Below are positions 9,083-17,869 of a stretch of DNA of 64,000 bases, piece after piece (position 1 is the first letter of the stretch; every line of letters starts with the position of its first letter). The notes below the pieces were generated by a model. It saw only the letters and a list, made by a program, of their open reading frames with translations, did no database searches and had not been told where the DNA came from. The position numbers and the translations under genes are program-made. The stretch comes from Pseudomonas sp. MM213. GTDB taxonomy: Bacteria > Pseudomonadota > Gammaproteobacteria > Pseudomonadales > Pseudomonadaceae. The DNA lies in assembly GCF_020423045.1 (NCBI RefSeq), contig NZ_CP081943.1, positions 5,766,001-5,830,000 on the forward strand, given 5' to 3'.

Positions 9083-9147
9083 CACTGCTCTCCCTGACCA
9101 AAGCGACCCGCCAGTCGAGGAGATTAGTCGATGGTGCATTCAACCGC

Positions 9148-10053
9148 CTAGTGCTTGCCCCACATCCCCATGGCGAAGTCGACGAAACGGCGTAATTTCG
9201 GCAAGCGGTAGCGATCCTGAGCGTACATCAGGCTCATTGGCCGGCTCGGCGGCGGGTAATTCGGCATCAAGGCCACCAGTGTTCCGTCCTTGAGGTCTTG
9301 TTCTACCAAGGCGTCGGGTAACAGCACGATGCCCATGCCGGTGCGTGCCGCCTGATGCAAACCGGCGGAGCTGTTGATCAGCATCGGTCCACTGACCGCC
9401 ACCGCTACCTCGCCTTCGGCCCCGCTCAGACGCCATTCCTTTTCCACCGATTGCCAGTCATCACCGGCCGGGTAGGCGAAGGACAGGCAGTCGTGGTGTC
9501 GCAGGTCATCAGGTTTTTCCGGGTTGCCGCGACGCGCCAGGTAGATCGGCGATGCGCACATGGTCAGGGTGTAGTCCACCAGTGGACGGGCGATCAGGTT
9601 GGTCTGTTCCATGTTGCCCAGGCGAAACGCTACGTCGATGCCGTTTTCAAGCAGGTCCGGACGGCGGTTGGTGAGGACAACGTCCAGTTTGACGCGTGGG
9701 CACAGTAGGGCGAATTCGCTGAGCGCCGGTGCCAGTTTTTCCGTGCCGAACGTCAGCGGGGCGGTAATGCGCAGGGTGCCGCTCGGCTCGTCGAGGGCCT
9801 GCTCGGCGAGGCGTTCGGATTCGGCCACCAGTCCCAGCACTTCCAGGCAGCGTTGATAGTACGCGGTGCCAAATTCCGTCAACCGTTGGCGCCGGGTCGT
9901 ACGGTTGAGCAAGCGCACACCCAGACGCTGCTCCAGTGCCCGCAGGTGATTGCCCACCATGGTGGTGGACATTTCGCACTGAAAAGCGGCGGCGGTCATG
10001 CTGCCGGATTCCACCACCCTTACGTACACGGTCATTGCCTGGAACAAATCCAT
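9148..10053 (-). CDS. LysR-family transcriptional regulator, 301 aa
   Basis: N-terminal LysR winged helix (MDLFQAMTVYVRVVESGSMT, LEQRLGVRLLNRTTRR) and a C-terminal periplasmic-binding-like effector domain (GTLRITAPLTFGTEKLAPAL, DVAFRLGNM, GMGIVLLPDALV). The start is the ATG at 10053; a TTG two codons earlier is not needed. It is divergent from the class III aminotransferase at 10156 and separated by ~100 bp, the classic LysR layout, so it is a candidate regulator of that gene. The pattern resembles the LTTR subgroup that controls oxidoreductase or aminotransferase genes. The ligand is unknown. Confidence 0.9.
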   Translation of the reverse strand: MDLFQAMTVYVRVVESGSMTAAAFQCEMSTTMVGNHLRALEQRLGVRLLNRTTRRQRLTEFGTAYYQRCLEVLGLVAESERLAEQALDEPSGTLRITAPLTFGTEKLAPALSEFALLCPRVKLDVVLTNRRPDLLENGIDVAFRLGNMEQTNLIARPLVDYTLTMCASPIYLARRGNPEKPDDLRHHDCLSFAYPAGDDWQSVEKEWRLSGAEGEVAVAVSGPMLINSSAGLHQAARTGMGIVLLPDALVEQDLKDGTLVALMPNYPPPSRPMSLMYAQDRYRLPKLRRFVDFAMGMWGKH

Positions 10054-10155
10054 TATCAAGCCCTACTTTAAAATGATTGAAGTATTGCAGCGTTTATCCA
10101 GTTCAGGTGGCTAACCATACTGCAAAAACACCGACCATTGATGGAGCTTGATGTC

Positions 10156-11331
10156 ATGACCGCCGCCTGCCTGATGAGTACTTACCAACCGCTGGCACTG
10201 AGTTTCAGTAAAGGCCTGGGCACGCGCCTGTGGGATCAGGCCGGTCGTGAATACCTGGACGCGGTAGCGGGCGTGGCGGTGACCAACGTTGGGCACTCTC
10301 ATCCTAAAATCGTCTCGGCGATCAGCGAACAGGCCGGCCTGCTGCTGCACACCTCCAACCTCTACAGCATCGACTGGCAACAGCGGCTGGCGCAGAAACT
10401 GACGCGCTTGGCGGACATGGAGCGGGCGTTCTTCAACAACTCCGGCGCGGAAGCCAACGAGACCGCGCTGAAACTGGCGCGGCTGCATGGCTGGCACAAA
10501 GGCATCGAACAGCCCTTGGTGGTCGTCATGGAAAACGCGTTCCATGGCCGGACGCTCGGCACCCTGTCCGCCAGCGATGGCCCGGCCGTGCGCCTGGGGT
10601 TCAATGAACTGCCGGGTGATTTCGTCAAAGTGCCGTTCGGCGACCTCAAGGCGCTGGACAAGGTCCAGCAGGCCCACGGCGCAAGAATCGTGGCAATCCT
10701 GATGGAGCCGATCCAGGGTGAAAGCGGCGTGCAACTGGCCCCGCCCGGTTACCTCAAGGCCGTGCGCGACCTGTGCAATCGGCGTGGCTGGCTGATGATG
10801 CTCGACGAAATCCAGACCGGCATCGGCCGCACCGGCCAGTGGTTTGCGTTCCAGCACGAAGGCATTGTTCCGGACGTCATGACCTTGGCCAAAGGCCTCG
10901 GTAACGGCGTCCCCATCGGCGCCTGCCTGGCCCGGGGCAAAGCCGCCGACCTCTTCACCCCCGGCAGTCACGGCAGCACGTTCGGCGGTAATCCACTGGC
11001 CTGCCGCGTGGGTTGCACCGTGCTGGACATCATCGAAGAACAGGGCCTGCTGGAAAACGCCAAAATACAGGGCGACCGCTTGCTCGCCAGATTGCGCACC
11101 GAGTTGGCCGATGACCCGAACGTGCTGGCGATTCGCGGCCAGGGTTTGATGATCGGCATCGAACTCAAGCAACCGATTCGCGACCTGACCCTGATCGCCG
11201 CCCGGGATCACGCCTTGCTGATCAACGTGACACGGGGCAAGACCATCCGCCTGCTGCCACCGCTGACGATTGATGAGCGCGAGGTGGAGATGATTGTCAG
11301 AGGGGTTGGTCGGGCGGTGAAAACGGTCTGA
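10156..11331 (+). CDS. Class III PLP aminotransferase (acetylornithine/aspartate aminotransferase family), 391 aa
   Basis: Fold-type I transaminase of the ArgD/AstC-like family, about the usual length. Signature features: [52 protein letters not shown] and the PLP lysine in [14 protein letters not shown]. The start at 10156 has GGAGC 8 nt upstream. It resembles the extra, non-biosynthetic ArgD-like genes of Pseudomonas more than the canonical arginine gene, so the in vivo amino donor cannot be fixed from sequence. It is divergent from a LysR regulator and followed by a REP pair that may act as its terminator. Confidence 0.85.
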   Translation: MTAACLMSTYQPLALSFSKGLGTRLWDQAGREYLDAVAGVAVTNVGHSHPKIVSAISEQAGLLLHTSNLYSIDWQQRLAQKLTRLADMERAFFNNSGAEANETALKLARLHGWHKGIEQPLVVVMENAFHGRTLGTLSASDGPAVRLGFNELPGDFVKVPFGDLKALDKVQQAHGARIVAILMEPIQGESGVQLAPPGYLKAVRDLCNRRGWLMMLDEIQTGIGRTGQWFAFQHEGIVPDVMTLAKGLGNGVPIGACLARGKAADLFTPGSHGSTFGGNPLACRVGCTVLDIIEEQGLLENAKIQGDRLLARLRTELADDPNVLAIRGQGLMIGIELKQPIRDLTLIAARDHALLINVTRGKTIRLLPPLTIDEREVEMIVRGVGRAVKTV

Positions 11332-11355
11332 GCTACTTTAATGCTGACCGCTTTT

Positions 11356-11423
11356 TGTAGGAGCCAGGCTTGCCGGCGAAGGCGCGCTTGAGGACGCTTT
11401 CGCCGGCAAGCCTGGCTCCTACA
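11356..11423. repeat. REP pair (perfect inverted repeat)
   Basis: Head-on REP copies (TGTAGGAGCCAGGCTTGCCG type) form a ~30 bp inverted repeat with a short loop between two convergent genes. The right arm carries the stop codon of the minus-strand kinase gene. It is likely also a transcription or RNA-decay barrier. Confidence 0.9.
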
Positions 11424-11934
11424 GGTGCGGTTCGCTCTTATACGGCCGGGAATCAGCGAAGTCGGTGATGTCCGCGCGGTTCATGAGTCGCAGTTTTGAA
11501 CCGGCGAACCCTTCGAACAACTGCTGATGCGCGGCAAACCCACTGGAACCCTCGCGAGCACGATAACTGCCGGCCCAGTCGAGCAAGGCGATCAGCCTCT
11601 CGTCCTGCTCATCCCGATTCGCCTCACGCAGACGAACATTGGCAACGCATTCCTCATCGCCAACACACAGCCAGATCAACGCCGTGGCCCTGTGGATAAG
11701 TTCGCTTACGATCCAGCCGTAGACACCTTCGATCACCCAGCGCTCTTCATCTGCTGCGATCCGCGCCATGCCCAGGGCTTCGGCGCGGGGGCGGGTGATG
11801 CTGTGTTCGTCGGACAGCCAGTGAATCGCGTCCAGATCAACCCACGGCGCTTTCAAGTGATCCGCCAGGCGCTTGGCCAGCCAGCTCTTGCCGGAGCCGG
11901 AATTGCCAATGATCACGGTTCGGATGAGATCCAT
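11419..11934 (-). CDS. Small P-loop kinase-like protein (FlaR/adenylate-kinase-like), 171 aa
   Basis: Walker A GNSGSGKS at 10-17, followed by the WVDLDAIHWLSDE substrate-site pattern and WVIEGVYGWIV, as in the small nucleotide-kinase-like proteins often called 'topology modulation protein FlaR'. It lacks clear shikimate- or adenylate-kinase specificity motifs, so the substrate is unknown. It is cytoplasmic. The TAG stop and the last codons lie in the REP pair at 11356-11423; the terminal residues (SEPHL) may therefore be partly REP-derived. Confidence 0.75.
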   Translation of the reverse strand: MDLIRTVIIGNSGSGKSWLAKRLADHLKAPWVDLDAIHWLSDEHSITRPRAEALGMARIAADEERWVIEGVYGWIVSELIHRATALIWLCVGDEECVANVRLREANRDEQDERLIALLDWAGSYRAREGSSGFAAHQQLFEGFAGSKLRLMNRADITDFADSRPYKSEPHL

Positions 11935-11950
11935 AAATCACCACGATCTA

Positions 11951-11978
11951 CTGTAGGAGCAAGCTTGCTCGCGATGCA
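11951..11978 (+). repeat. Single REP
   Basis: CTGTAGGAGCAAGCTTGCTC followed by GCGATG; it contains a palindromic GAGCAAGCTTGCTC core. It lies between two minus-strand genes. Confidence 0.8.
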
Positions 11979-11998
11979 GACAACTCGGTCTCTCGCCT

Positions 11999-13921
11999 TC
12001 AGTCTTCAGCCTCAGGCGCCACCATCCGCGTCTTCGGCGAGCCATCCGAGTTGTGCTGGTAAATCGCCTGCGGCTGTCCTTTTTCATTAAAGAACACCTG
12101 CCCGATCCCCGCCGAATTCCACAACCGTTCACCCGCCTCGGCATGCTCCGGGACATGCGGCACGATGCGCATGCGCCGGCGTTTGGTCAGCCAGTTCAGC
12201 GGTGAACGTGGCGAATAGAGCCAGCGGTTGAGGCGGTCGAACCATTCCAGCAGCGTCGGCGGAAATTCGTTCTTGATGCCGCTGCTGGTGATCTGCCAGA
12301 TCCTGGGGCCCGCCTTGCGGTGTCGGATCAGCACTTCGTAGACGAAGGAATAATGCACATCGCCTGACAGCACCACGTAGTTACCCGGTGTACGCGAGTG
12401 TCGGAAAATGTTCAGGATCACCTGCGCCGCGCCGCGATGGGCCATCCAGTTTTCTGCATCCACCAACAGGGGATAACCGAACCAGCTGAACACCCGTTGC
12501 ACGGTTTCGATCAGCTTCACACCGAACACCGGCGCGGGCGAAACGATGATCGCCGACGGGTGATCCAGCAGTTCCTGTTGCAGTTCGCAGAGGGCTTCCC
12601 AGTCCAATAGACCCGAGGGTTGCTTGAGTGTCATCTCGCTGCGCCAGCGCCGGGTGCGGGTGTCGAGCACTACCATCGCCGGGCTGGAGGGCAACACGTA
12701 ATGCCAGTGCTGAAACTTCAGCAGCTCATCGATCAAGGCGTCCTGCACCGGGCTGTCGAGATAGCCGTCTTCCCCGGTCGCGCTGAAACCATCGGTCTTC
12801 GCCAGCACCGCGCCGAACGCATCCGGGTTGTTGCCCCAGCCCTGGCACAGCATGTAAGCGATCAGTGCGTTGCCGATGATGCGCTTGGAGAACGGGTGGC
12901 CGTAGGCCGTTTCCTCCCATTGCGCGGAAAGATTCCAGTCATCGGTAATATCGTGGTCGTCGAAGATCATCAGGCACGGCAGATGCGCGAAGGCCCGTGC
13001 GACACCACCCAGGCCAGCCTTGAAGGTATCGATGCGGGTCTGCTCCAGCGCATAACGCTCGCGCCGTTCGGGAATCAACTTCGGCGGTTTTGGCTTGATC
13101 AGCGTCCAGGGTGTCGGCGACCACACCAGCAGGTACATGGCCATGACTTCAGCGAATGTCACCAGGTGATTGTCGGCACTGCTGCTGGTGAAAATCGGCT
13201 TGCGCGCCCCGCCGAAAAATCGCTCGCGCAGGGTTTCATTGCTTTGCAGCGCCGGTAACAAATCCGCACGGTGGTAGTAGCTGGCCGCATGCTCATAGAG
13301 CTTGGCGCTGTCGCTGACCACGGCGCCTTCGAGGTGTTCGCCGAACAATCCCAACCGTGCGATCAAGGCATGAATGGCCCGCAGCATCGGTCCGGCGACA
13401 TCGTCGGCGTACACCTGGTCACCACTCATCATCAGCAGCGCCGGGCGCTCAGTGGCCTCGTGTTCCGAGGCCAGCAAATGATCGACACAGAGCAAGCCGT
13501 CGGCGGCGGGATGGTGAGGTTTGCGGCAAGAGCCATGCAGCAGTTGGTCGATCCGCGAGCGCAAAACAAAATTCGGGCAGCGTGCTTCGCCATACAACAG
13601 ATGCGGCGCCCATTCGGCGATGCCCGTCATCGCGTCATCAATCAACAGGTCGTATTCGATCAGCGTGTCGCAGGGCAGGGCGTTGTCGAGCGGCACATCG
13701 ATCAAATGAATAAAGGCGTGCGTTCCGACGGGAATGATCGTGCATTGCCCGGCGTCGAGGCGGATGTCGCCAACATCTTGCAGGCGCAACGTCAGCGACA
13801 ACGCCCGCGTGCCCACGAGCCACAGCACCAGCCGTGAAGGCTCCAGGCGCCGCAACAGCGGCCCGACCAGAACCGGTGGCAGTGGGGTGCAGTTGTCAGG
13901 CAGTGGCAGTGATTCGGACAT
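11999..13921 (-). CDS. PhoD-like metallophosphatase family protein, 640 aa
   Basis: Large predicted metallo-phosphoesterase. Metal-site motifs of the PhoD-like family are visible: MMSGDQVYADD (~163-173), LMIFDDHDITDDWN (~316-329) and VLSGDVHYSF (~517-526). The C-terminal part has GIKNEF and a basic linker before a short tail. No signal peptide or TAT motif is seen, unlike classical secreted PhoD, so it is probably cytoplasmic. The length fits the 'alkaline phosphatase family' proteins common in Pseudomonas. The substrate is unknown. A REP lies after its stop, and it stands alone. Confidence 0.82.
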   Translation of the reverse strand: MSESLPLPDNCTPLPPVLVGPLLRRLEPSRLVLWLVGTRALSLTLRLQDVGDIRLDAGQCTIIPVGTHAFIHLIDVPLDNALPCDTLIEYDLLIDDAMTGIAEWAPHLLYGEARCPNFVLRSRIDQLLHGSCRKPHHPAADGLLCVDHLLASEHEATERPALLMMSGDQVYADDVAGPMLRAIHALIARLGLFGEHLEGAVVSDSAKLYEHAASYYHRADLLPALQSNETLRERFFGGARKPIFTSSSADNHLVTFAEVMAMYLLVWSPTPWTLIKPKPPKLIPERRERYALEQTRIDTFKAGLGGVARAFAHLPCLMIFDDHDITDDWNLSAQWEETAYGHPFSKRIIGNALIAYMLCQGWGNNPDAFGAVLAKTDGFSATGEDGYLDSPVQDALIDELLKFQHWHYVLPSSPAMVVLDTRTRRWRSEMTLKQPSGLLDWEALCELQQELLDHPSAIIVSPAPVFGVKLIETVQRVFSWFGYPLLVDAENWMAHRGAAQVILNIFRHSRTPGNYVVLSGDVHYSFVYEVLIRHRKAGPRIWQITSSGIKNEFPPTLLEWFDRLNRWLYSPRSPLNWLTKRRRMRIVPHVPEHAEAGERLWNSAGIGQVFFNEKGQPQAIYQHNSDGSPKTRMVAPEAED

Positions 13922-14004
13922 CCGGGTTCAAGACTCTTGGCGCACAGGCCGGCGATGATAACGCAGACCTCTGCCTGAACTTCATCAATTGTCTGGGGTA
14001 ACGT

Positions 14005-14370
14005 TTACTTGGCGGGAAAGGTCGTTACCCACAGCAACAGCGTGAAAAATGCCGCCACCACACTGCAGGCCCCGGCGATAAAATGACGGCCGACCGGATG
14101 TTCGCCTTCCTTGAATCGGGCGATGACGAAGAGCCACGTCCCGATGAACACCCCGATGAACGCCATCAACGAATAAAGAAAATACGCCGGGCCCCGTGTT
14201 CCAGCCTGTTCGGGTGCCATAAAGATCAGCACGACCACACCCACAAGGAAACTGGCCAGGACACCTGCCAGGTTGGCCAGCCACAGATTGACGCTGCCAC
14301 GATTCCTCACGATCCAATGCCATATCCCCGCTGATGCAGCGAGGAACACCAAAATGCCGAGGGGTACCAT
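14005..14370 (-). CDS. Four-helix membrane protein, paralogue of 27129-27497
   Basis: About four hydrophobic segments: VPLGILVFLAASAGIWHWIV, LWLANLAGVLASFLVGVVVL, YFLYSLMAFIGVFIGTWLFV and the C-terminal stretch FIAGACSVVAAFFTLLLWV. The ATG at 14370 has an excellent AAGGAAG site 5 nt upstream, so I prefer it to an ATG six codons earlier. A second copy of the family lies at 27129-27497: both share W.VR.RG..N.WLANLAGV, a central LYS.MA..G...GTW, then IAR and an RH..AG. motif. I do not recognise a function. Confidence 0.75.
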   Translation of the reverse strand: MVPLGILVFLAASAGIWHWIVRNRGSVNLWLANLAGVLASFLVGVVVLIFMAPEQAGTRGPAYFLYSLMAFIGVFIGTWLFVIARFKEGEHPVGRHFIAGACSVVAAFFTLLLWVTTFPAK

Positions 14371-14423
14371 TGATTCTTCCTTGTTCATGGGGCGGGAGAG
14401 ACGATGGCGTGCACGATATCAAA

Positions 14424-14993
14424 TCAATGGCTTTGAGCTGAAGAGCGTCGTGGGTTGTGTTGAAACTGCTCGATCCTGGCCCGGTATTCAGTGGCGATGA
14501 CATGCAACTTCGAGCCCGGCAGCTTGTTGGCCCGATACACCAGAAACGGCTCGCTCCACGCCCATTGGCAGCGATGCGCAGTCGCGCGCAATGGTTGCAG
14601 CAATTGCTCAAGGGGAAACAGGTTAACGCCGGTTTCACTGTAGGCCTCGGGCGTATTGCCCGCCGTCGCCACAATCATGATCGGCAACCCTTCAAGCCTG
14701 GAACCCTGCGCTTCATAAGCGATGTAGTACATCTGCGTCAGCACGCGGTCCTGCCAGTTTTTCAGCAGCGCCGGGGTCGAGTACCACTGCACCGGAAATT
14801 GCAGCACCAGCCGCTTTGCCGACAACAAGCGCTGCACCTCCACGGCGGTGTCGACTTCATCGGTCGGGTAAAGCCCATACAGATCGACGATGGAGACGCC
14901 CGGCAGATCCTTCACGGTATCGAGCAAGGCGCGGTTGGCGTGTGAACGTCCCAGATCCGGGTGAAAACTCATAATCAGCGTGGTGTCGTTCAT
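14424..14993 (-). CDS. NAD(P)H-dependent oxidoreductase, flavodoxin fold, 189 aa
   Basis: Family of KefF/MdaB-like quinone or NAD(P)H oxidoreductases. Motifs: SFHPDLGRSHANRAL for the FMN phosphate loop, VLQFPVQWYSTPALLKNWQD (the typical 'FP..W...PA.LK.W.D' flavin-side motif) and IVATAGNTPEAYS. It probably reduces quinones or electrophiles in the cytoplasm. It is divergent from the LysR regulator at 15086 with ~90 bp between them, the usual layout of a LysR-controlled oxidoreductase induced by an electrophile. The exact substrate is not deducible. Confidence 0.85.
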   Translation of the reverse strand: MNDTTLIMSFHPDLGRSHANRALLDTVKDLPGVSIVDLYGLYPTDEVDTAVEVQRLLSAKRLVLQFPVQWYSTPALLKNWQDRVLTQMYYIAYEAQGSRLEGLPIMIVATAGNTPEAYSETGVNLFPLEQLLQPLRATAHRCQWAWSEPFLVYRANKLPGSKLHVIATEYRARIEQFQHNPRRSSAQSH

Positions 14994-15085
14994 GGGATTA
15001 CCCGGTTCAAGTGAAGGGAGCCACAGCGTGCCAGCGTGCTATAAATTGCTCCAATGGATGGTTTGTCTAATTAGGTATTGATTCA

Positions 15086-15985
15086 ATGAATCTACGTTCG
15101 GTGGATCTCAATCTGTTGACCGTGCTCGATGCGTTGCTCGACGAAGCCCACGTCTCCCGCGCCGCCGAGCGTGTCGGCCTGTCGCAACCGGCAGCCTCCA
15201 ATGCGCTGGAGCGTTGTCGGCATCTGTTCCAGGATCACCTGCTCGAACGCGTACCGGGCGGCATGCAACTCACCCCCAAGGCGCAGGCCTTGCGCGGTCC
15301 GTTGAAGCAGATTCTGGGCTCGGTCAGCACGCTGGTCGGCGCTGCCAGTGCCGACCTGAGCACCCTGCGCCAAACCGTGCGCATCGTCATGGCCGACTTC
15401 CCGGCGATCATCGTCGCGCAACAGTTGCACCAGCGACTGGCCGAGTTGGCACCGGGCATCGACCTGGTGATTCAACCCTGGCAGGGCGGCGAAGCGGCTC
15501 AGGAAAGTTTGAGTCGCGGCCAAAGCGATCTGGCCATGTCGGTCTTCCCGCCCCTCGGACCGGACTACACCCGACGTCTGCTGTTGCACGAGCATTTCGT
15601 GGTGGCGATGCGCGCCGGGCATCCTGCAATTGCAGACTTCAATCTCGAGCGCTGGCTGAGTTATCCACACGTGCTGGTGTCTGGCCGGGGCGCAACCTGG
15701 GGCCCGCTCGACGAATTGTTGAAAGGGAGGGGGCTGGCGCGACGGGTCGGGATCGTCGTGCCGAGCTTTGTCATGGTTCCGGATCTGCTGCTGGGCTCGG
15801 ACCTGATTGCGATGTTGCCCAGCCAATGCCTGTCGATGCCGATGGCCAAGACGCTGCACGCCGTGCAACCGCCGATTGAGGTTGAGGGATTTGCGGTGCA
15901 TCTGGCCTGGCATAAACGCCGCGATGAGGACGCGGCGGTGCAGTGCGTAGCGCGGGTGTTGGAGGAAGTGATCGCTGCTCACTGA
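15086..15985 (+). CDS. LysR-family transcriptional regulator, 299 aa
   Basis: The winged helix starts at residue 1 (NLRSVDLNLLTVLDALLDEA, SRAAERVGLSQPAASNALER) and the effector domain covers ~90-299 (RIVMADFPAIIVAQQL, LAMSVFPPLGPDYTRRLLLH). The opening and the effector pattern resemble the NodD/NahR-like branch, which often responds to aromatic ligands; this is inference. It is divergent from the oxidoreductase at 14424. The last ~215 bp are also covered in antisense by the 3' extension of the small gene at 15771-16211. Confidence 0.9.
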   Translation: MNLRSVDLNLLTVLDALLDEAHVSRAAERVGLSQPAASNALERCRHLFQDHLLERVPGGMQLTPKAQALRGPLKQILGSVSTLVGAASADLSTLRQTVRIVMADFPAIIVAQQLHQRLAELAPGIDLVIQPWQGGEAAQESLSRGQSDLAMSVFPPLGPDYTRRLLLHEHFVVAMRAGHPAIADFNLERWLSYPHVLVSGRGATWGPLDELLKGRGLARRVGIVVPSFVMVPDLLLGSDLIAMLPSQCLSMPMAKTLHAVQPPIEVEGFAVHLAWHKRRDEDAAVQCVARVLEEVIAAH

Positions 15986-16211
15986 CATCCGCCTCACCGT
16001 TGGCGACCAGCCAGCGAAACAGCTCGCTCACCGACACCGTGTGACTGCGCTCGATCCAGCGCACCACCGCCGGGCCGTAGTGTTCGGTGTAGCGGGTGAG
16101 CACCAGTTGGCGACAGTCTGCGGACAGGCGCAGGGTAATTTCCCGGCAGTGCAGATTCACCTCGTCGTCGCGGGTCACGCGGTGTTGAAGAATCAGGCCT
16201 TCAGAAACCAT
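15771..16211 (-). CDS. Small conserved-looking protein downstream of mlaA with antisense-derived C-terminus
   Basis: The ATG at 16211 lies inside the last codons of mlaA (11 bp overlap), implying coupling. Residues 1-~78 look like a real cytoplasmic domain (CREITLRLSADCRQLVLTRY, AVVRWIERSHTVSVSELFRW). From about residue 75 the frame runs antisense to the end of the LysR gene and becomes Pro/Ala/Arg-rich with no recognisable fold, ending at 15771. I infer that the native stop has been lost and that the ~70-residue tail is junk. The position after mlaA suggests the P. aeruginosa PA2800-PA2799 pairing (recalled, not checked). Confidence 0.55.
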   Translation of the reverse strand: MVSEGLILQHRVTRDDEVNLHCREITLRLSADCRQLVLTRYTEHYGPAVVRWIERSHTVSVSELFRWLVANGEADVSEQRSLPPTPALRTAPPRPHRGVYARPDAPQIPQPQSAVARRAASWPSASTGIGWATSQSGPSPAADPEP

Positions 16212-16992
16212 CGGCCGGTGCTCCTGTGCATTGTGGTTGAGTGTTCTTCGGCGAGCCTTGTTTGCCCTCGACCACGAAAGCGGCGCGATGCTCGGCGACC
16301 ACGTTGCGCAACGCGCTGTAATAGTCCGGCAGTTTTTGCAGGCTGTCGGTCAGCGGCAAGACTTCGGCTCGGCCATCGACGATGTCGCCGACGGTGTTGA
16401 TCGTTGAGAGCGTGTCCACGGTATCGCTGTTGTCGCCGAACGGATCGACCACGAAACTCAGCACACGCCCGGCCGCATCGCGGCTGTTGGACGTGCCGAG
16501 CAACGGCAGTTCGACGATCGGCCCGTCGCCGATGCCCCACACGCCGAAGGTCTGGCCGAAGTCGGCTTTATGACGTGGAATGCCGGCCATGCCGGAGACG
16601 TCGATCAACCCCACCACGCCCACCGTGGTATTCAGCGCGAACCGCCCCAGCGTATTGACCGAACGCATCGGGTTGCCTTGCAGCAGGTCGTTGATAAACA
16701 CCTCGGGCTCGCCGAAGTTCGCCACGAAGTTATGCACACCCGTCTGGAAAAAGTCCGGCGTGTGGCGATAGCCGCGAGCGACCGGCGCCAGGGCGTAGTC
16801 ATCCACCACCCGGTTAAACGCGAAGACCCCGCGATTGATCGGTTCCGCCGGGTCGTACACCGAATAGGCGATGTCGGCACAGCTCACTTCGGCGCTGGAC
16901 GACGGCTGGCTGCTGCAGCCCGCCAACCCTGCGGCCAGCACGGCAATCGAGGTGTTGCGGGCCAGCCAGGGAGCACATTTGAAAGGCAACAT
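16201..16992 (-). CDS. mlaA: MlaA/VacJ outer-membrane lipoprotein, 263 aa
   Basis: Outer-membrane component of the Mla lipid-asymmetry pathway; it removes surface-exposed phospholipids and passes them to MlaC. Lipoprotein signal with lipobox LAGC (C26). The VacJ domain is clear: YDPAEPINRGVFAFNRVVDD, FGEPEVFINDLLQGN, RFALNTTVGVVGLIDV and ADFGQTFGVWGIGDGPIVEL. It is preceded by a 166-bp divergent promoter region shared with the response regulator at 17159, and followed by an overlapping small gene. Length is typical. Confidence 0.95.
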   Translation of the reverse strand: MLPFKCAPWLARNTSIAVLAAGLAGCSSQPSSSAEVSCADIAYSVYDPAEPINRGVFAFNRVVDDYALAPVARGYRHTPDFFQTGVHNFVANFGEPEVFINDLLQGNPMRSVNTLGRFALNTTVGVVGLIDVSGMAGIPRHKADFGQTFGVWGIGDGPIVELPLLGTSNSRDAAGRVLSFVVDPFGDNSDTVDTLSTINTVGDIVDGRAEVLPLTDSLQKLPDYYSALRNVVAEHRAAFVVEGKQGSPKNTQPQCTGAPADGF

Positions 16993-17158
16993 GGACGCGA
17001 GTCTCGGGAGGAATTGGCGGCGATGCTGGGCCCCGAGCCTTGCGCAAAGATGTCCGGTTTATTGCGCCGCTGTCGTTTTATTGCAGGATTGAAATATATG
17101 ACGCGCTGCCGTGAATGGTTTTAGATGACGGTTCCATCCGACCCTTAAGTGACCTTCG

Positions 17159-17869
17159 GTGAACAGCCTTTTAATTGTCGACGACGACCTTGAAGTCCTC
17201 GATCTGCTGAAAAAATTCTTCGTCCAGCACGGCTACAGCGTCGAGGTCGCCACCGACGGCGCGTCGTTGTGGTCGGCCATCGAGCGCCAGGCGCCAGACC
17301 TGATCATTCTCGACGTGATGTTGCCCGGCGACAGCGGGCTGATCCTGTGCCAGCAGCTGCGCATCCGCCACGCGATCCCGGTGATCATGCTCACCGCCAT
17401 GGGTGAACTCAGTGATCGGGTGGTCGGCCTCGAACTCGGCGCCGACGATTACCTGACCAAACCCTTCGATGCCCGTGAATTGCTGGCCCGAGTGCGTGCC
17501 GTGTTGCGCCGCGTGGAGGACCGTCGACCGCTGGCGCAGGAACGTCCACGGCCGCTGATCGACTTCGCCGACTGGCACCTCGACGTCACCCGCCGGGAAC
17601 TGCGCTCGCCGGACAACGTGATGATCCCGCTATCGGCCGGTGAGTTTGATTTGTTGCTGGTCTTCGTCGAACACCCGCAACGTATCCTCACCCGCGAGCA
17701 GTTGCTGGACCTGGCACGTGGGCATTGCCACGACGCGTTCGACCGCAGCATCGACGTGCAAGTCAGCCGCTTGCGACGCAAACTCGAATCCGACACCAAG
17801 CGCCCGGCGATGATTCGCACCGTGCGCAACGGCGGTTACCTGTTCACTCCAAGTGTGACGCGGCGATGA
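17159..17869 (+). CDS. OmpR-family response regulator, 236 aa
   Basis: Receiver with acidic pair DDD (8-10), phospho-acceptor D52 (LIILDVMLPGDSG), MLTAMGE and K in LTKPF, then an OmpR-type winged helix (LSAGEFDLLLVFVEHPQRIL, FDRSIDVQVSRLRRKLE, RTVRNGGYLF). The start is a GTG at 17159; no strong ribosome site is seen. It is coupled to the downstream kinase by an ATGA overlap. The target is unknown; mlaA is divergent and a possible target. Confidence 0.92.
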   Translation: MNSLLIVDDDLEVLDLLKKFFVQHGYSVEVATDGASLWSAIERQAPDLIILDVMLPGDSGLILCQQLRIRHAIPVIMLTAMGELSDRVVGLELGADDYLTKPFDARELLARVRAVLRRVEDRRPLAQERPRPLIDFADWHLDVTRRELRSPDNVMIPLSAGEFDLLLVFVEHPQRILTREQLLDLARGHCHDAFDRSIDVQVSRLRRKLESDTKRPAMIRTVRNGGYLFTPSVTRR

